Origin: Rhodococcus sp. JCM 9791
Lineage (GTDB): Bacteria > Actinomycetota > Actinomycetes > Mycobacteriales > Mycobacteriaceae
Direction of reading: 5' to 3'
Assembly: GCA_001312645.1 (NCBI GenBank)
Contig: BBEG01000002.1
Coordinates: 1 to 64,000, forward strand
Length of the DNA stretch: 64,000 nt
This document shows, piece after piece, positions 19,799 through 29,748 of the stretch. Within the stretch, counting starts at the first letter, position 1, and each line of letters opens with the position of its first letter. Below the pieces are notes generated by a model, which saw only the letters and a program-made list of their open reading frames with translations, was not told where the DNA came from and searched no databases. The position numbers and the translations under genes were made by a program.

Positions 19799-20721
19799 TC
19801 AGAGCCGGGCTATCACTTCCGCGCCGATACGCTCGGCGGTGTCACACCATTCGGCGCGAGTGCGTCCGGCAAAGTTGACACCGAGTCCCGAGACCCCGAG
19901 CTCTCGGTACCGCCCGATGCGGTCGATCCACATCTCCGGTGCCCACGGCTCGGTGGGCTTGATGATCCCTCCGAGAACAACTTCGGGTGGTGTTGCACGC
20001 CCGACTTCTTCACAACTCACACGCATATAGGCGATAGCCTCGCGCAAGTCGTCTTCTCCTGTGATCCCTGCGGTGCGGGTCCTGGCCAGATCGGCACCCG
20101 ACACCGAGGTGAGAAACGGGTTCCATCCGTCTCCGCGCTCCACTGCGCGCCGAATCGCCTTCTTCGAGTTGCCTCCAACAAGAATCGGCGGGCGCGGTTG
20201 TTGCACCGGGCCCGGAAGGATCCGATTCCCGTAGGCGGTGTACCCCTCCCCCTCGAAGGTGAACTCACCACCGGACAACGCCGCGGTCATCGCGTCGAGG
20301 TATTCGTCGGTGAGTTCGTTGCGCCGATCGAAGTCGACCCCGAGCGCCCGATATTCACCCTTCAGATAGCCGGTTCCGACACTGAGCGTGACGCGACCAC
20401 CGGTGACCCGGTCCAGCGACGCGACCGCACGCGCAACCAGGAACGGATTACGGTAGGGCAGCACGAGAATTCCCGTCTGCAACCTCAGTGTCGTCGTCAC
20501 CGCCCCGAGGAGCGACAACATCACGAATGGGTCCTGGGCGTGATGCCCGCCGGAATCGAGCCATCGCCCTGTGGGGCACGGGTGGTCGGTGACCAAGCCG
20601 GCATTGAACCTGCTCACTCCAGGGCTCGCCCCACGTCTCGGACCGCATCGACGGTCATGAACTCATCGACTGCGTCGACGTTGTCGAACGGCAGCGGGGC
20701 ATTGATCTTGATATCCGACAT
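19799..20721 (-). CDS. LLM-class, probably F420-dependent oxidoreductase (one frameshift)
   Basis: Luciferase-like monooxygenase superfamily TIM barrel of about 307 residues. Family blocks include LQTGILVLPYRNPF, ASLDRVTGGRVTLSVGTGY and PRPPILVGGNSKKAI. In actinobacteria this subgroup mostly uses coenzyme F420. ATG at 20721 reads SDIKINAPLPFDNVDAV and needs one restored G near 20615 (ALEWSRFNAG). It is in the sulfotransferase run, between the unknown protein and cysD. Its substrate is unknown; reduction or oxidation of the molecule being sulfated is possible. Confidence 0.82.
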
Positions 20722-20771
20722 GTTCGGTGCAACCGCCACTTTCTCGGGTTCGGGATCTTCAGACGTTCCGG

Positions 20772-21830
20772 CTACGGGCGTTCGATCTTCTCGATGGGAT
20801 TCGAACGTTCCATCATTCCGTAGACCTCTTCACCGTCCCACCGGTAACGCACGCCGGATTGGTGAACCACGGGAAAATTGGTCTGCAATACCTGCGCGGA
20901 ATAGGTCTTGTCCTTGTGGTGGACGTCGTGGAGTCCGAAGGCCGTCACTCCGTCGATCTCGATCGTTTCGTCATCTGTCTCGAGGACCAGCGATGCATCG
21001 TCGCCGGACGGCTCGAGCTTGGTGAGCCACGGTGCCTTCACCACGCGCGCAGGAATCAGATCACCATCACCGCGGAAGACGAACCCTTCGTTGAACGACG
21101 GCTGCCCGTCGTCTCGCGGGGGAAATGCGAGGTATCCGAATGCTTTTCCACTCGGGAACACCGCTGACTGCCAGCAATGCCCCCAGAACTCGGTCAGCCT
21201 TCTCACACCCTGACGGCGAATGCGAAGGCCGCTACCCGAGAATGTCTGCTCCTCGCCGCCATCGACGGCGATGTACCCGGTAGCCCGGTACAGCTGCTCG
21301 TAGCGGGGCCCGCCGATGAGATCTCCCGCCGCTGTCGTCTTCAGCTGGTCTCCGGCTTCCTTGCGCATCGCACCCTGAACCCATGGCGGAACCGCCATCT
21401 TCGCCTCGACGCCGAATCGGATATCGACCAGAGGGCCGTCGACATTTCCGTCGATGAGGTCTGCGGATGTCGAGGCCACGGCCTTTCCCTCGTACGTCAT
21501 CTTCCACGTGTCGAATTCGGAGATCGACTCGAACCGCAATCCACCGGCACCGAGCACCCTCGGAAGGCCATCGTGGCCGGCGGTCGGTATCGACGGGGTT
21601 GTTTCGCGGAGCCGGTATGTTCGCCCGTCCGGGAACGCAACATTGACCTGAATATCGTGACTGTCCCAGTTCGCAGCGGTGGCCTCGATACCCATGCGAG
21701 GCAATCCCACGGTACCGCGATCGTCGAAAGTCCAGAAGCTCACCGAGTCCCTCATGTCCGGATCCTCGGGGCGTTCGTCGAATACGAGTTCTCGCGACGG
21801 ATCGATCCCACCGGTCAGGTCTACAGACAT
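20772..21830 (-). CDS. Unrecognised protein, possibly AttH/hydroxyneurosporene-hydratase-like beta barrel
   Basis: Intact 352-residue soluble protein, no signal peptide. Its many short beta-like stretches and the pattern FWTFDDRGTVGLPRMGIEA, then HDIQVNVAFPDGRTYRLRE, recall two-lobed lipocalin-like proteins (CrtC/AttH, DUF7064/DUF7065-type) found near steroid and terpenoid genes, but I cannot assign it firmly. ATG at 21830 has AAAGGTGTGA upstream. It is 50 bases before the LLM gene and about 100 bases after the first SDR, in the sulfotransferase run. It could bind or hydrate a hydrophobic substrate. Confidence 0.55.
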   Translation of the reverse strand: MSVDLTGGIDPSRELVFDERPEDPDMRDSVSFWTFDDRGTVGLPRMGIEATAANWDSHDIQVNVAFPDGRTYRLRETTPSIPTAGHDGLPRVLGAGGLRFESISEFDTWKMTYEGKAVASTSADLIDGNVDGPLVDIRFGVEAKMAVPPWVQGAMRKEAGDQLKTTAAGDLIGGPRYEQLYRATGYIAVDGGEEQTFSGSGLRIRRQGVRRLTEFWGHCWQSAVFPSGKAFGYLAFPPRDDGQPSFNEGFVFRGDGDLIPARVVKAPWLTKLEPSGDDASLVLETDDETIEIDGVTAFGLHDVHHKDKTYSAQVLQTNFPVVHQSGVRYRWDGEEVYGMMERSNPIEKIERP

Positions 21831-21928
21831 TTCACACCTTTCGTATCGGCCGCGCATGCTCCACGCGTGTGGATCGACTTGGCCGGAATTGACATGGCAA
21901 GAGTTGACACAGTCGGTACCACTCCGAC

Positions 21929-22803
21929 TCAGTTCATGTAGATTCCGCCGGCAACATCGATCGTCTGACCACACATGTAGTCGGCCGCATCACCGGCGAG
22001 GAACGCCACCATGTTCGCGACTTCCTCAGGCAGGCCCGCACGCCCGAGCTGCACGTAGTTCTCGATCGACTCGACGATCGAAGCGCGACCGGCGCGTTCC
22101 TTGTCGTTGGCCGGACGTCGGAGGTACTCCATCATGTCCGGTTGATCATGATTCCGGGCGCGACTGCAAGGACATTCACACCACGCGGTGCCATTTCGTG
22201 GGCAAGGTTTCGAGTGAACCCGATGACACCGGACTTGCACGAGTTGTAGACGACGAGGCCTCGCTGCTGGGTGCGTCCACCTGCCGATCCGATATTGATG
22301 ATCTTGCCCGAACCTTGCGGCAGCATGTGCTCGAGGGCGGCGTGCGCACCGTACATCATCATCGTCAAGCTGCCGTGCACCGTAGCGTCGATGTCCTCCT
22401 TCGTGTGCTTCTCGAACGGACCGGCAATCACGTTCACCGGATTGTTGATCATGAGGTCGAGACCTCCGAGCGCGTCACAACTTTCGTGCACGGCACGGCG
22501 CACCTGATCCCAGTCGGACATATCCGCTTGCACCGGGACCGTGTTCACATTCCAGCGCTGCTCGATTTCCTTCGCCCGGCGCTCCACCTTCTCACGGGTG
22601 CGGCCCACCAATGCGATATCCGCTCCGAGACCTGCAAGCCGAGTGGCGATAGCGTGGCCCAGACCGTCACCGCCCGCCCCGGTGACAATGGCCTTCCTCC
22701 CGGTCAGATCCATCACTTCGGTGACGCGCTGATCGATGGTGTGCTTGGGCAACCGATCCAGCCCGAGCACCTCGACCCAGTCTCGCTCATCGCCCTGCAA
22801 CAT
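21929..22803 (-). CDS. Short-chain dehydrogenase/reductase, copy 1 of a paralogous pair (one frameshift)
   Basis: SDR of about 291 residues with an unusual 30-residue N-terminal extension (DWVEVLGLDRLPKHTIDQ) before the dinucleotide motif TGAGGDGLG. Active-site blocks are NIGSAGG and YNSCK (YxxxK), and the C terminus is CGQTIDVAGG. The shift near 22141 is a CCC read as CC. It is very similar to the SDR at 24023-24897, including the extension, so the pair arose by duplication. ATG at 22803 follows GGAAGGG. It lies 40 bases after the sulfotransferase gene. Confidence 0.85.
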
Positions 22804-22842
22804 CGAATACCCTTCCTGTCGACCGGCCCACGTGTTCGAGAC

Positions 22843-23977
22843 TCAGCTGAATTCGTGCACCGTCCACTTGTTCGCCTTCTCCAGGTAGTCCGAGAACCGT
22901 GGTCGTAGCTGGTCGAGATCGATGCCGAACTCGACGGGGTCGGCGCTCTTGCTGGGCTCACGCTCGGCAGCTGCGCGAGTCCACCAGTCGCGCATCTGGG
23001 TCTCGAACCGGTCGGTGACCGGCTCGCCCAACCACTGGTACAGACCTCGGACCTGGCCGACGGGATCGGCTTGCATTGCGCGGAAGTCGATGTCGTAGAA
23101 GCGATCGTCCGCACCTGCCGCGCGGAACTCCACAGTCTTCTGCATGCCGGACACCCAATGCTCGATGTTCATCCGGCCGATGTAGGGCCTGTCCACGCTG
23201 TCGGTGAAGCTCATCACGATGTCGGTGATCAGTTCAGACAGAGAGAGCATGGAATCGGTCGGATCTCGGTGTGTCATGACGAATCGCGCGTCCGGGAAGA
23301 CCTCTGTGAGGGGTTCCAGGAAGTGCACATGCGTGGGGCACTTCAGACGCCACGGGCGCGTGGGTTCACCCCATTGCAGGAGCTTCATGACGCGCTTCTG
23401 GTACTCGAAGGTCGGTCGCAGATCAGCATCGTGGACGAGCCACTCCGCGTAGGTGGGGACCTGCGCAAACGACAAGAACATGTACGATTTGAAGTCCAGT
23501 GCCATCAGGTCGTGACATTCCATCGGACCATGCGTCTCGACCGGAACATGATGCCGGGAGCCCACCATCTCACCGGTGCCGTGGGGATTCGCGGATCGAC
23601 ACCGGATACCGTCGACGGCGGCGGACACGGCTGCGAGGACTCCCACCGTCGGATGTAGCGAACTTCGGGATCCTGTGCCAGCAGCAACGCGAGTGCACTC
23701 GAACCTGTTCGAGGAAGACCCAATCCGATCAGCGGCGCGAGATCTGCTCTGCCTCGACCTCGGGATGCCTGCGGTACCAGTCTTCGACCTGAAGCCGCTG
23801 CGCGAGATGGTTGACGATCCGCTCGTGAAGAAACGATTCGCCACGAGAATTCAGTTGCGCCTCACCGCGCAGCGAGGAAAGAAGTATGCCGAGCCCTTCG
23901 CGGAAGGAGTCGTCACCGAAATCGGTGAGCTCCGTCCGCGAGGTCGCTGCCGCCAGCATGTCGTCCATATCGAACAC
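22843..23977 (-). CDS. PAPS-dependent sulfotransferase, Sulfotransfer_3 type (two frameshifts)
   Basis: About 377-residue cytoplasmic sulfotransferase that should move sulfate from PAPS to a hydroxyl group. The 5'-phosphosulfate loop is LIGLGLPRTGSSALALLL and the 3'-phosphate region is FVMTHRDPTDSMLSLSEL; W-rich blocks such as RWESSQPCPP, and LKCPTHVHFLEPL, are typical of this family. Frameshifts lie near 23737 (GG read as G) and 23582. The start is GTG at 23977 with GGAGG five bases upstream; a GTG at 24010 is in frame. It sits between two SDR paralogues and upstream of cysD-cysNC-cysQ. The acceptor is unknown. Confidence 0.85.
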
Positions 23978-24022
23978 GTTGTCCTCCAAAGAAATATATG
24001 TCGGGTTCACGGTGAACGCGCG

Positions 24023-24897
24023 TCAGTTCATCCACTGACCGCCGGCGACATCGATCGTCTGACCGCACATGTAGTCGGCTGCATCGCTGGCGAGGAACGC
24101 GACCATGTTTGCTACTTCTTCGGGAAGCGCTGCGCGCCCGAGCTGCACGTAGTTCTCGATCGATTCGACGATCGAGTCCCGAGCCGCGCGCTCCCGGTCG
24201 TTCGTCGGACGCTGGAGGTACTCCATCATGCTGGGCTTGATCATGATTCCGGGTGCACACGCCAGCACGTTGACGCCCCGGGGCGCCATCTCGTGCGCCA
24301 GGTTGCGGGTGAATCCCACTACCCCGGACTTGCACGAGTTGTACACCACCAGTCCCCGCTGCTGGATGCGGCCGCCCACGGCCCCGATGTTGATGATCTT
24401 CCCGGAACCCTGGGGCAACATGACCTCCAGCGCAGCGTGTGCGCCGTACATCATCATGGTCAGGCTGCCGTGGACCGTGGTGTCGATGTCGTCCTTGGTG
24501 TGGTTCTCGAACGGACCGGCAACCACATTCACCGAATTGTTGATCATGATGTCGAAACCACCGAGGCCATCACGACTTTCCTGCACAGCCCGGTGCACCT
24601 GGTCCCAATCGGACATATCCGCCTTGACCGGCACCGTGTTCACGCCCCAGCGCTCCGCGATCTCCTTCGCCCGACGCTCCAACGTCTCCGGCGTCCGGCC
24701 CACCAATGCGATATCCGCGCCGAGTCCTGCGAGACGATTCGCAATGGCATGGCCGAGGCCTTCGCCGCCGCGCCGGTGACGAGGGCCTTCCTGCCGGTCA
24801 GATCCATAACCTCGGTGACGCGCTGATCGACAGTGTGCCTCGGCAGCCGATCCAGGCCGAGCTTCTCGACCCAGTTCTGCGTCTCGTCCTGCAACAT
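24023..24897 (-). CDS. Short-chain dehydrogenase/reductase, copy 2 of a paralogous pair (one frameshift)
   Basis: SDR of about 291 residues and the first gene of the long minus-strand run. It has the same N-terminal extension (NWVEKLGLDRLPRHTVDQ) as the copy at 21929-22803, then TGAGGEGLG once one G near 24768 is restored, GLVVYNSCK for the active site, and CGQTIDVAGG at the end. ATG at 24897 has AGAGGGGA upstream. The two copies may form a heteromer or act on two related alcohols; the catalytic residues are kept in both. Confidence 0.85.
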
Positions 24898-25012
24898 GGA
24901 TTCCCCTCTCGCCGATTCACTCTCGAATCCGGGTGCGTGGAAATTCACCCCGGTGAAACGAGACTATGATTCAGGTCACGAGCTATGCCAATATCGATTT
25001 CGGCGCCAAGCC

Positions 25013-25027
25013 ATAACATCGCGCTAT
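25013..25027. promoter_or_regulatory. T-N11-A LysR-type box between the LysR gene and the sulfotransferase run
   Basis: ATAACATCGCGCTAT is a dyad with ATA/TAT ends and the T-N11-A spacing bound by LysR-type regulators. It lies 24 bases before the LysR start in the 153-base divergent gap, the usual place for such a site to act on both genes. Confidence 0.5.
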
Positions 25028-25050
25028 ATCTCGAGAGGACTCAGCCGCAC

Positions 25051-25956
25051 ATGGACACTCACCGGCTCGGCTACTTCCTGCGCATCGCCGAGGAAGGTTC
25101 GATGACCCAGGCTGCCACCGTGCTGGGAGTGGCGCAGCCGGCACTCAGTCGGCAACTCCGGCTCCTCGAAGACGACCTGGGCGTGAAACTCTTTCGTCGT
25201 ACATCCCGGGGTATGGAGCTCACCGAAGACGGCGAACAGCTCCGCGCGAACACGGCGGGTCCGCTACGCCAACTGGAACTCGCACTCCAGTACGCCGGTT
25301 CTCCCATGGCACACATCGAGCGAGGACTGCGGCTCGGCCTGACCGAAACTGTCGCAGCCACGCTGGCCACGCCCTTACTCGGCAGCCTGTCTACGGCATT
25401 TCCGAAGGTCAGCTTCTCGGTGACGGTTGCACCCAGCGAAAAGCTCGTCGAGGACATGCTCAAGGAGAACTTGGACAGCGCTGTCATAAACTCGATTCCC
25501 GATGACCGCCTGTTCTACAGCGAGCTACTCGTCGAAGATCTCGTCGTCGTCGGCGGTCCCGCATCGGATCTTCATCCGAGCCGTGCAATCGAGTTCGTGG
25601 ATCTTGCGGACTACCCGCTGGTACTACCGATTTCACCGGTGGGAATCGGAACGACGTTGACGAACACCGCCCTCCGACTCGAGATCACTCTTCGGTCTCG
25701 ATTCGCGACGGACTCGCTTCAGATCTCGAAGGAACTCATCGAATCCGGCCAGGCATACGGCATCCTGCCCCAGTCCGCCTGCCGTTCCGAGATTCGCAGC
25801 GGCCGTGTGAGATACGCCCCGCTCCGCGGCCCGATACTCAGTCACAGAGTCGGTATGGCCGCGACGTCGCAACACAAACTACCCCGGGGGTTCTCGATCA
25901 AGGTCGGCATCATCATCCGCGAGGAGTTCGCGCGCCTGACCACATCGTCGAGATAA
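25051..25956 (+). CDS. LysR-family transcriptional regulator
   Basis: Intact 301-residue activator/repressor. The N-terminal winged helix-turn-helix (residues 1-60) shows SMTQAATVLGVAQPALSRQL, and the rest is the substrate-binding domain that senses a small-molecule effector. ATG at 25051 is chosen because the LysR alignment starts at HRLGYFLRIAEEG; an upstream in-frame ATG gives an unusual extension. It is divergent from the SDR/sulfotransferase/cys run and is the obvious candidate for its control. Confidence 0.88.
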   Translation: MDTHRLGYFLRIAEEGSMTQAATVLGVAQPALSRQLRLLEDDLGVKLFRRTSRGMELTEDGEQLRANTAGPLRQLELALQYAGSPMAHIERGLRLGLTETVAATLATPLLGSLSTAFPKVSFSVTVAPSEKLVEDMLKENLDSAVINSIPDDRLFYSELLVEDLVVVGGPASDLHPSRAIEFVDLADYPLVLPISPVGIGTTLTNTALRLEITLRSRFATDSLQISKELIESGQAYGILPQSACRSEIRSGRVRYAPLRGPILSHRVGMAATSQHKLPRGFSIKVGIIIREEFARLTTSSR

Positions 25957-25978
25957 CGCTCGAGAACTCCGACGAACG

Positions 25979-26013
25979 ACTGTAGGCCCCGAGACTCTCT
26001 CGGGGCCTACAGT
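25979..26013. terminator. Bidirectional terminator between LysR and ABC ATPase genes
   Basis: A perfect 15-bp inverted repeat (ACTGTAGGCCCCGAG, 25979-25993 and 25999-26013) with a 5-base loop, between the two convergent genes. Confidence 0.85.
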
Positions 26014-26028
26014 TCTCGCGACTTGCTC

Positions 26029-27075
26029 CTACGATGCTACGGCCTTGTCGAGGTCGATGTTCTCCACCTCGAACAGATTCTTACGTCCCAGGACGGAAGG
26101 CAGCGGGAAATGGCATGCCGCGTACTGTCCCGGCCTTACCTCACGCATTTCCGGTTCTTCCTTCTCGCACCGCTCCTGCGCATGCGGGCAGCGCGTCCGG
26201 AAACGACATCCCGTCGGCGGGGAGAGCGGCGACGGCACATCGCCGGCCAGAGCAGGCCCCGCGAAAGCCTTGTCGGGATCGGTCAATGGAACCGAGTCCA
26301 GCAATGCGCGAGTGTAGGGATGTGCGGGGTCGTCGTAGAGCTCGATGGAGTCGCCGAACTCGCAGACCTTGCCCAGATACATCACCATCACGTTGTCGCT
26401 GACGGTGCGAACCACACCGAGATCATGGGCGATGAACACGACCGTCAGATCGAACTCTGCCTTGAGTTCTTCGATGAGGTTGAGGATCTGAGCCTGCACC
26501 GAGACGTCCAACGCCGAAACCGGTTCGTCGCAGATCAGCAGACGTGGACCGAGCGCGAGTGCACGCGCGATCGCGACGCGCTGTGCCTGACCACCGGACA
26601 GCTGCCGGGGCAGGATCTCCGCGAACCGGTCGCCCGGCAGCCCGACCTGCTCGAGCATCGATGCAGACTTCTTCTCTCGCTCCTCGGCGTTCGCTCCGGC
26701 GACCGTCAGTCCCTCGACGACGATGTCCTTGACCGCGCGACGCGGATTGAGCGACGATACCGGGTCCTGGAAGATCATCTGCATGTCACGGCGTAGCGAG
26801 CGCATGTGCTTCTCGCTCACGCCCTCGATCCATTCCTCACCGAACCTGATTCGGCCCGCCGTCACCCGATCGAGTCGCAGAACGGCACGGCCGGTGGTCG
26901 ACTTCCCACATCCGGATTCACCGACGATGCCCAGGGTCTCGCCGGGAAGCAGGTCGAAACTGATCTTCGACACCGCCTGCACAGTGCCTGCCTTCGACGG
27001 GTACTCGACGACGAGGTCCTGCACCGAGAGCAATGCTTCGTCGCCGCGCAGATGTGCGGTACCACTACCTGCCAT
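26029..27075 (-). CDS. Oligopeptide/dipeptide-type ABC importer ATPase (DppF-like)
   Basis: Intact ATP-binding subunit of about 348 residues. Walker A GESGCGKST, signature LSGGQAQR, Walker B LLICDEPVSALD and the H-loop FIAHD are all present, and the C-terminal oligo_HPY region has the conserved GCRFRTRCPHAQERC. ATG at 27075 is chosen because GGAGG lies eight bases upstream; GTG at 27084 is in frame. It overlaps the end of the partner ATPase gene. It is the last gene of the importer unit. Confidence 0.9.
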   Translation of the reverse strand: MAGSGTAHLRGDEALLSVQDLVVEYPSKAGTVQAVSKISFDLLPGETLGIVGESGCGKSTTGRAVLRLDRVTAGRIRFGEEWIEGVSEKHMRSLRRDMQMIFQDPVSSLNPRRAVKDIVVEGLTVAGANAEEREKKSASMLEQVGLPGDRFAEILPRQLSGGQAQRVAIARALALGPRLLICDEPVSALDVSVQAQILNLIEELKAEFDLTVVFIAHDLGVVRTVSDNVMVMYLGKVCEFGDSIELYDDPAHPYTRALLDSVPLTDPDKAFAGPALAGDVPSPLSPPTGCRFRTRCPHAQERCEKEEPEMREVRPGQYAACHFPLPSVLGRKNLFEVENIDLDKAVAS

Positions 27076-28076
27076 GTGATTCACCTCCGGATACAGACCC
27101 CACCGGCACCTTGACGGGGTTCACGCACGCGACGTCGTGATCGACGCCGAAGGACTCGAGCTCGATCGGCGCGGACGAGCATGCGTCCTCCGCGTTCGAG
27201 CAGCGAGGAGCGAACCTGCACCCTTCGGGGGCGAGGTCGGGTCGGGAAGCGATCCTTCGATCAGACGCAGAGGCGAATGCCGTTCGTGGTCGATCGACGG
27301 TGTCGCACCCAGGAGCGCATGTGTGTAGCGATGCATAGGCGCGTCGAACACTCCGCGAGTGGACCCGATCTCTGCGAGACGACCCGAGTACATGACAGCC
27401 ACCCGGTCGGTGCGACCGGCGACGACAGCCAGGTCGTGGCTGATGAGCATCATCGCCATGTTCCGATCGCGTTGTACGCGGCGGAGCAGATCGAGGATCT
27501 GACGCTGCACGGTCACGTCCAAGGCCGTGGTCGGTTCGTCCGCGATCAGAAGATCCGGCTCACACGCCAAGGCGATCGCCAGCATAACGCGCTGACGCAT
27601 GCCGCCGGACATCTCATGTGGATAGTTCCTCAGGCGACGCTCCGGATCGGGCACACCCACTTCGTCCAGGAGTTTCAGCGCGCGATCGTGGGCTTCGGAC
27701 TTGCTCACGCCGAGGTGTCGTCGCATTCCCTCGGTGAGCTGACGTTCGACCCGCACAACCGGATTGAGGGACCGACCGGGATCTTGAAAAACCATGGCGA
27801 TCTGGTTTCCCCAGATCTCCAGTTTCTCCTTCTTGCTCAGGGACAACAGATCACGTCCCTGGAAGGTGACCTCGCCGGAACGACCCGAGCGTGGCGGCAT
27901 CAGACCCATGATGCACGGGCCATGACCGACTTGCCGGAGCCGGACTCGCCGACGATACCCAGCGCCTGTCCGGAGTCCAGGTTCAGCGACACATCGTCCA
28001 CAGCACGGACGGTGCCTCGCGGCGTGCCGATGTAGGCACGTAGATTTCTCACTTCGAGAAGCGGCTGAGCATTCAC
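27065..28076 (-). CDS. Oligopeptide/dipeptide-type ABC importer ATPase (DppD-like; two frameshifts)
   Basis: ATP-binding subunit of about 336 residues. It has Walker A GESGSGKS, signature MSGGMRQRV, Walker [13 protein letters not shown] and H-loop LISHD. The true C terminus, read after a shift near 27215, holds the family motif [15 protein letters not shown] and ends inside the next gene start; a second shift is near 27905. GTG at 28076 is the likely start, 28 bases after the binding-protein stop. It should pair with the DppF-like ATPase to power the importer. Confidence 0.88.
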
Positions 28077-28104
28077 GGCGAGCCGGCCCTTTCGGTCGTG
28101 TCGG

Positions 28105-29703
28105 CTAGTTACTGATCCAAAGCTCTTCGGGCAAGGTCGAGCCGAGGCTGAACAGCTGTACCCCATGCGTGTCCTCGCTGAAGGTCACCGACGGCAATGC
28201 ACGGGTGTACCAGAGGCCCACGGCGGTGTCGGCGAGAATCTGCTGTACCTCGTCGTATGCCGCCTTGCGCTCCTCTTGGGTTGCGCCGAACCGGCCGCGA
28301 TCGAGCGCAGCGTCCAGTTCAGGATTGTTGACGCCCATGAAGTTTCCGGTGGAGTCCGACGTGAACGCCATCGACAGGGCGTAATCGGGATCCTGGGTGA
28401 CCGCGGACGAGATGAGCATGTCGAAGTCGCGTGCGCCCGCGCGCGCCGTCACGGCCGCGAAGTCGGTGACCTCCACGTTCATCTCCACGTTCTCGAAGGC
28501 GCTGAGTTGAGCTTGAATCGCCTCGGCGAGCACGCGGCTTTCGGTCGTCGGGTACGACAGGAAGGTGAACTTGACAGGCTTGCCTTCTGCGGCGAGTTCG
28601 TCGAAGAGACTCTGTGCTTCTTCGATGTTCGTCTCGCCGAGCGGAATGTCGGCGTAGAACGGTGAGTCCTCGGGGAAGAACGTGGTGGGGACCTCGCCCT
28701 CACCGTTGTAGACCACGGTGTTCACGGCGTCGAGGTCGACAGCCAGCGACACTGCACGACGCGCACGCTCGTCGTCGAAGGGCGCACGACGTTGATTCAT
28801 ACCCACATACTGGCCGCCACCAGTGGACGTCACGACGTACTGGAGCCCTGCAGCGTCGGCCTTGTTGACGTTGGTCCAGCTCGTCTCTGCGGTCAGGTCG
28901 GCCCCGCCTGTAGTCATGGTGTTCGACCGCTGGCTGGCATCGGCCACCGTGCGAATCTCCAGCGTATCCAGATACGGCTTGGGCGCATCCCAATACCCGG
29001 GATTCTTCTCGAGTGTCACCACGTCCTGACGAGCCCAGTTGACCAGGGTGAACGGGCCTGCACCGATCGGGTTCTGATCGAACGCCTCACGCCCCTGCTC
29101 GAGTGCCGCCGGCGACGCAACCCAGTTGAGCGCGCCCGCAACAACAGCCTGACCGAACTGCGGGTTCGGCTCCACCATCGTCACACGCAGCGTGAGCGGA
29201 TCGACAGCCTCGGTCGACTCGACCTCCACTGCCTGCCGGATGGTGGTGGACCCCAAAGCAGGGTCCTTGAGTCGATCCCAGTTGTACTTCACCGCGGCAG
29301 CATCCAGCGGTGTGCCGTCACTGAAGACCAGATCCGGCTGAAGAACGAGGGTGTAGGTCTTGCCACCGTCCTCACTCGAGAAGTCGGTGGCCATCTTGTA
29401 TTCGAGCTCGAACGTGTCGTTGTTCGTCACCATCAACGTGCCGTAGAGCGCATTGCCGAGGAGGGGCTGGTGCGCCCATGTGTTGGACAGCTGCGCGGGG
29501 TCGAGCGACCGCGGTTCGCCCATCTGCATGATGCGTGCAGTGCCGCCGGCGACGGGATCGCCGGCCTCCACTGTGGCCGCAGTCGAATTGCTGGCAGACC
29601 CGGAATCCCCTCCGGCGCCGCATGCACCCAGAACCAGTGCCGCGGAGCAGGCGGCTGCGAACGCGGCCACCATACGTCTGTGTCGGATCATTCTCGACCT
29701 CAT
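28105..29703 (-). CDS. ABC importer solute-binding lipoprotein, peptide/nickel family (SBP_bac_5)
   Basis: Intact 532-residue extracytoplasmic binding protein. The signal peptide ends in lipobox LVLGACG, followed by a serine-rich linker and the SBP_bac_5 fold ([40 protein letters not shown]). It is paralogous over its whole length to the protein at 14596-16202. The ligand is unknown; members bind peptides, metals, sugars or organic acids. It lies between the permease genes and the two ATPase genes in one unit. Confidence 0.9.
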   Translation of the reverse strand: MRSRMIRHRRMVAAFAAACSAALVLGACGAGGDSGSASNSTAATVEAGDPVAGGTARIMQMGEPRSLDPAQLSNTWAHQPLLGNALYGTLMVTNNDTFELEYKMATDFSSEDGGKTYTLVLQPDLVFSDGTPLDAAAVKYNWDRLKDPALGSTTIRQAVEVESTEAVDPLTLRVTMVEPNPQFGQAVVAGALNWVASPAALEQGREAFDQNPIGAGPFTLVNWARQDVVTLEKNPGYWDAPKPYLDTLEIRTVADASQRSNTMTTGGADLTAETSWTNVNKADAAGLQYVVTSTGGGQYVGMNQRRAPFDDERARRAVSLAVDLDAVNTVVYNGEGEVPTTFFPEDSPFYADIPLGETNIEEAQSLFDELAAEGKPVKFTFLSYPTTESRVLAEAIQAQLSAFENVEMNVEVTDFAAVTARAGARDFDMLISSAVTQDPDYALSMAFTSDSTGNFMGVNNPELDAALDRGRFGATQEERKAAYDEVQQILADTAVGLWYTRALPSVTFSEDTHGVQLFSLGSTLPEELWISN

Positions 29704-29748
29704 ACTTTCATGTACTTCAGGACTACGATCGGCGCGCGCTGAACGTGT

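Noticed and set aside
24898-25050. KstR/KstR2-type steroid regulon operators
   Set aside because: I looked in the main promoter gaps for the AACTAGAA/TTCTAGTT- and CAAG/CTTG-type dyads and found no convincing copy.
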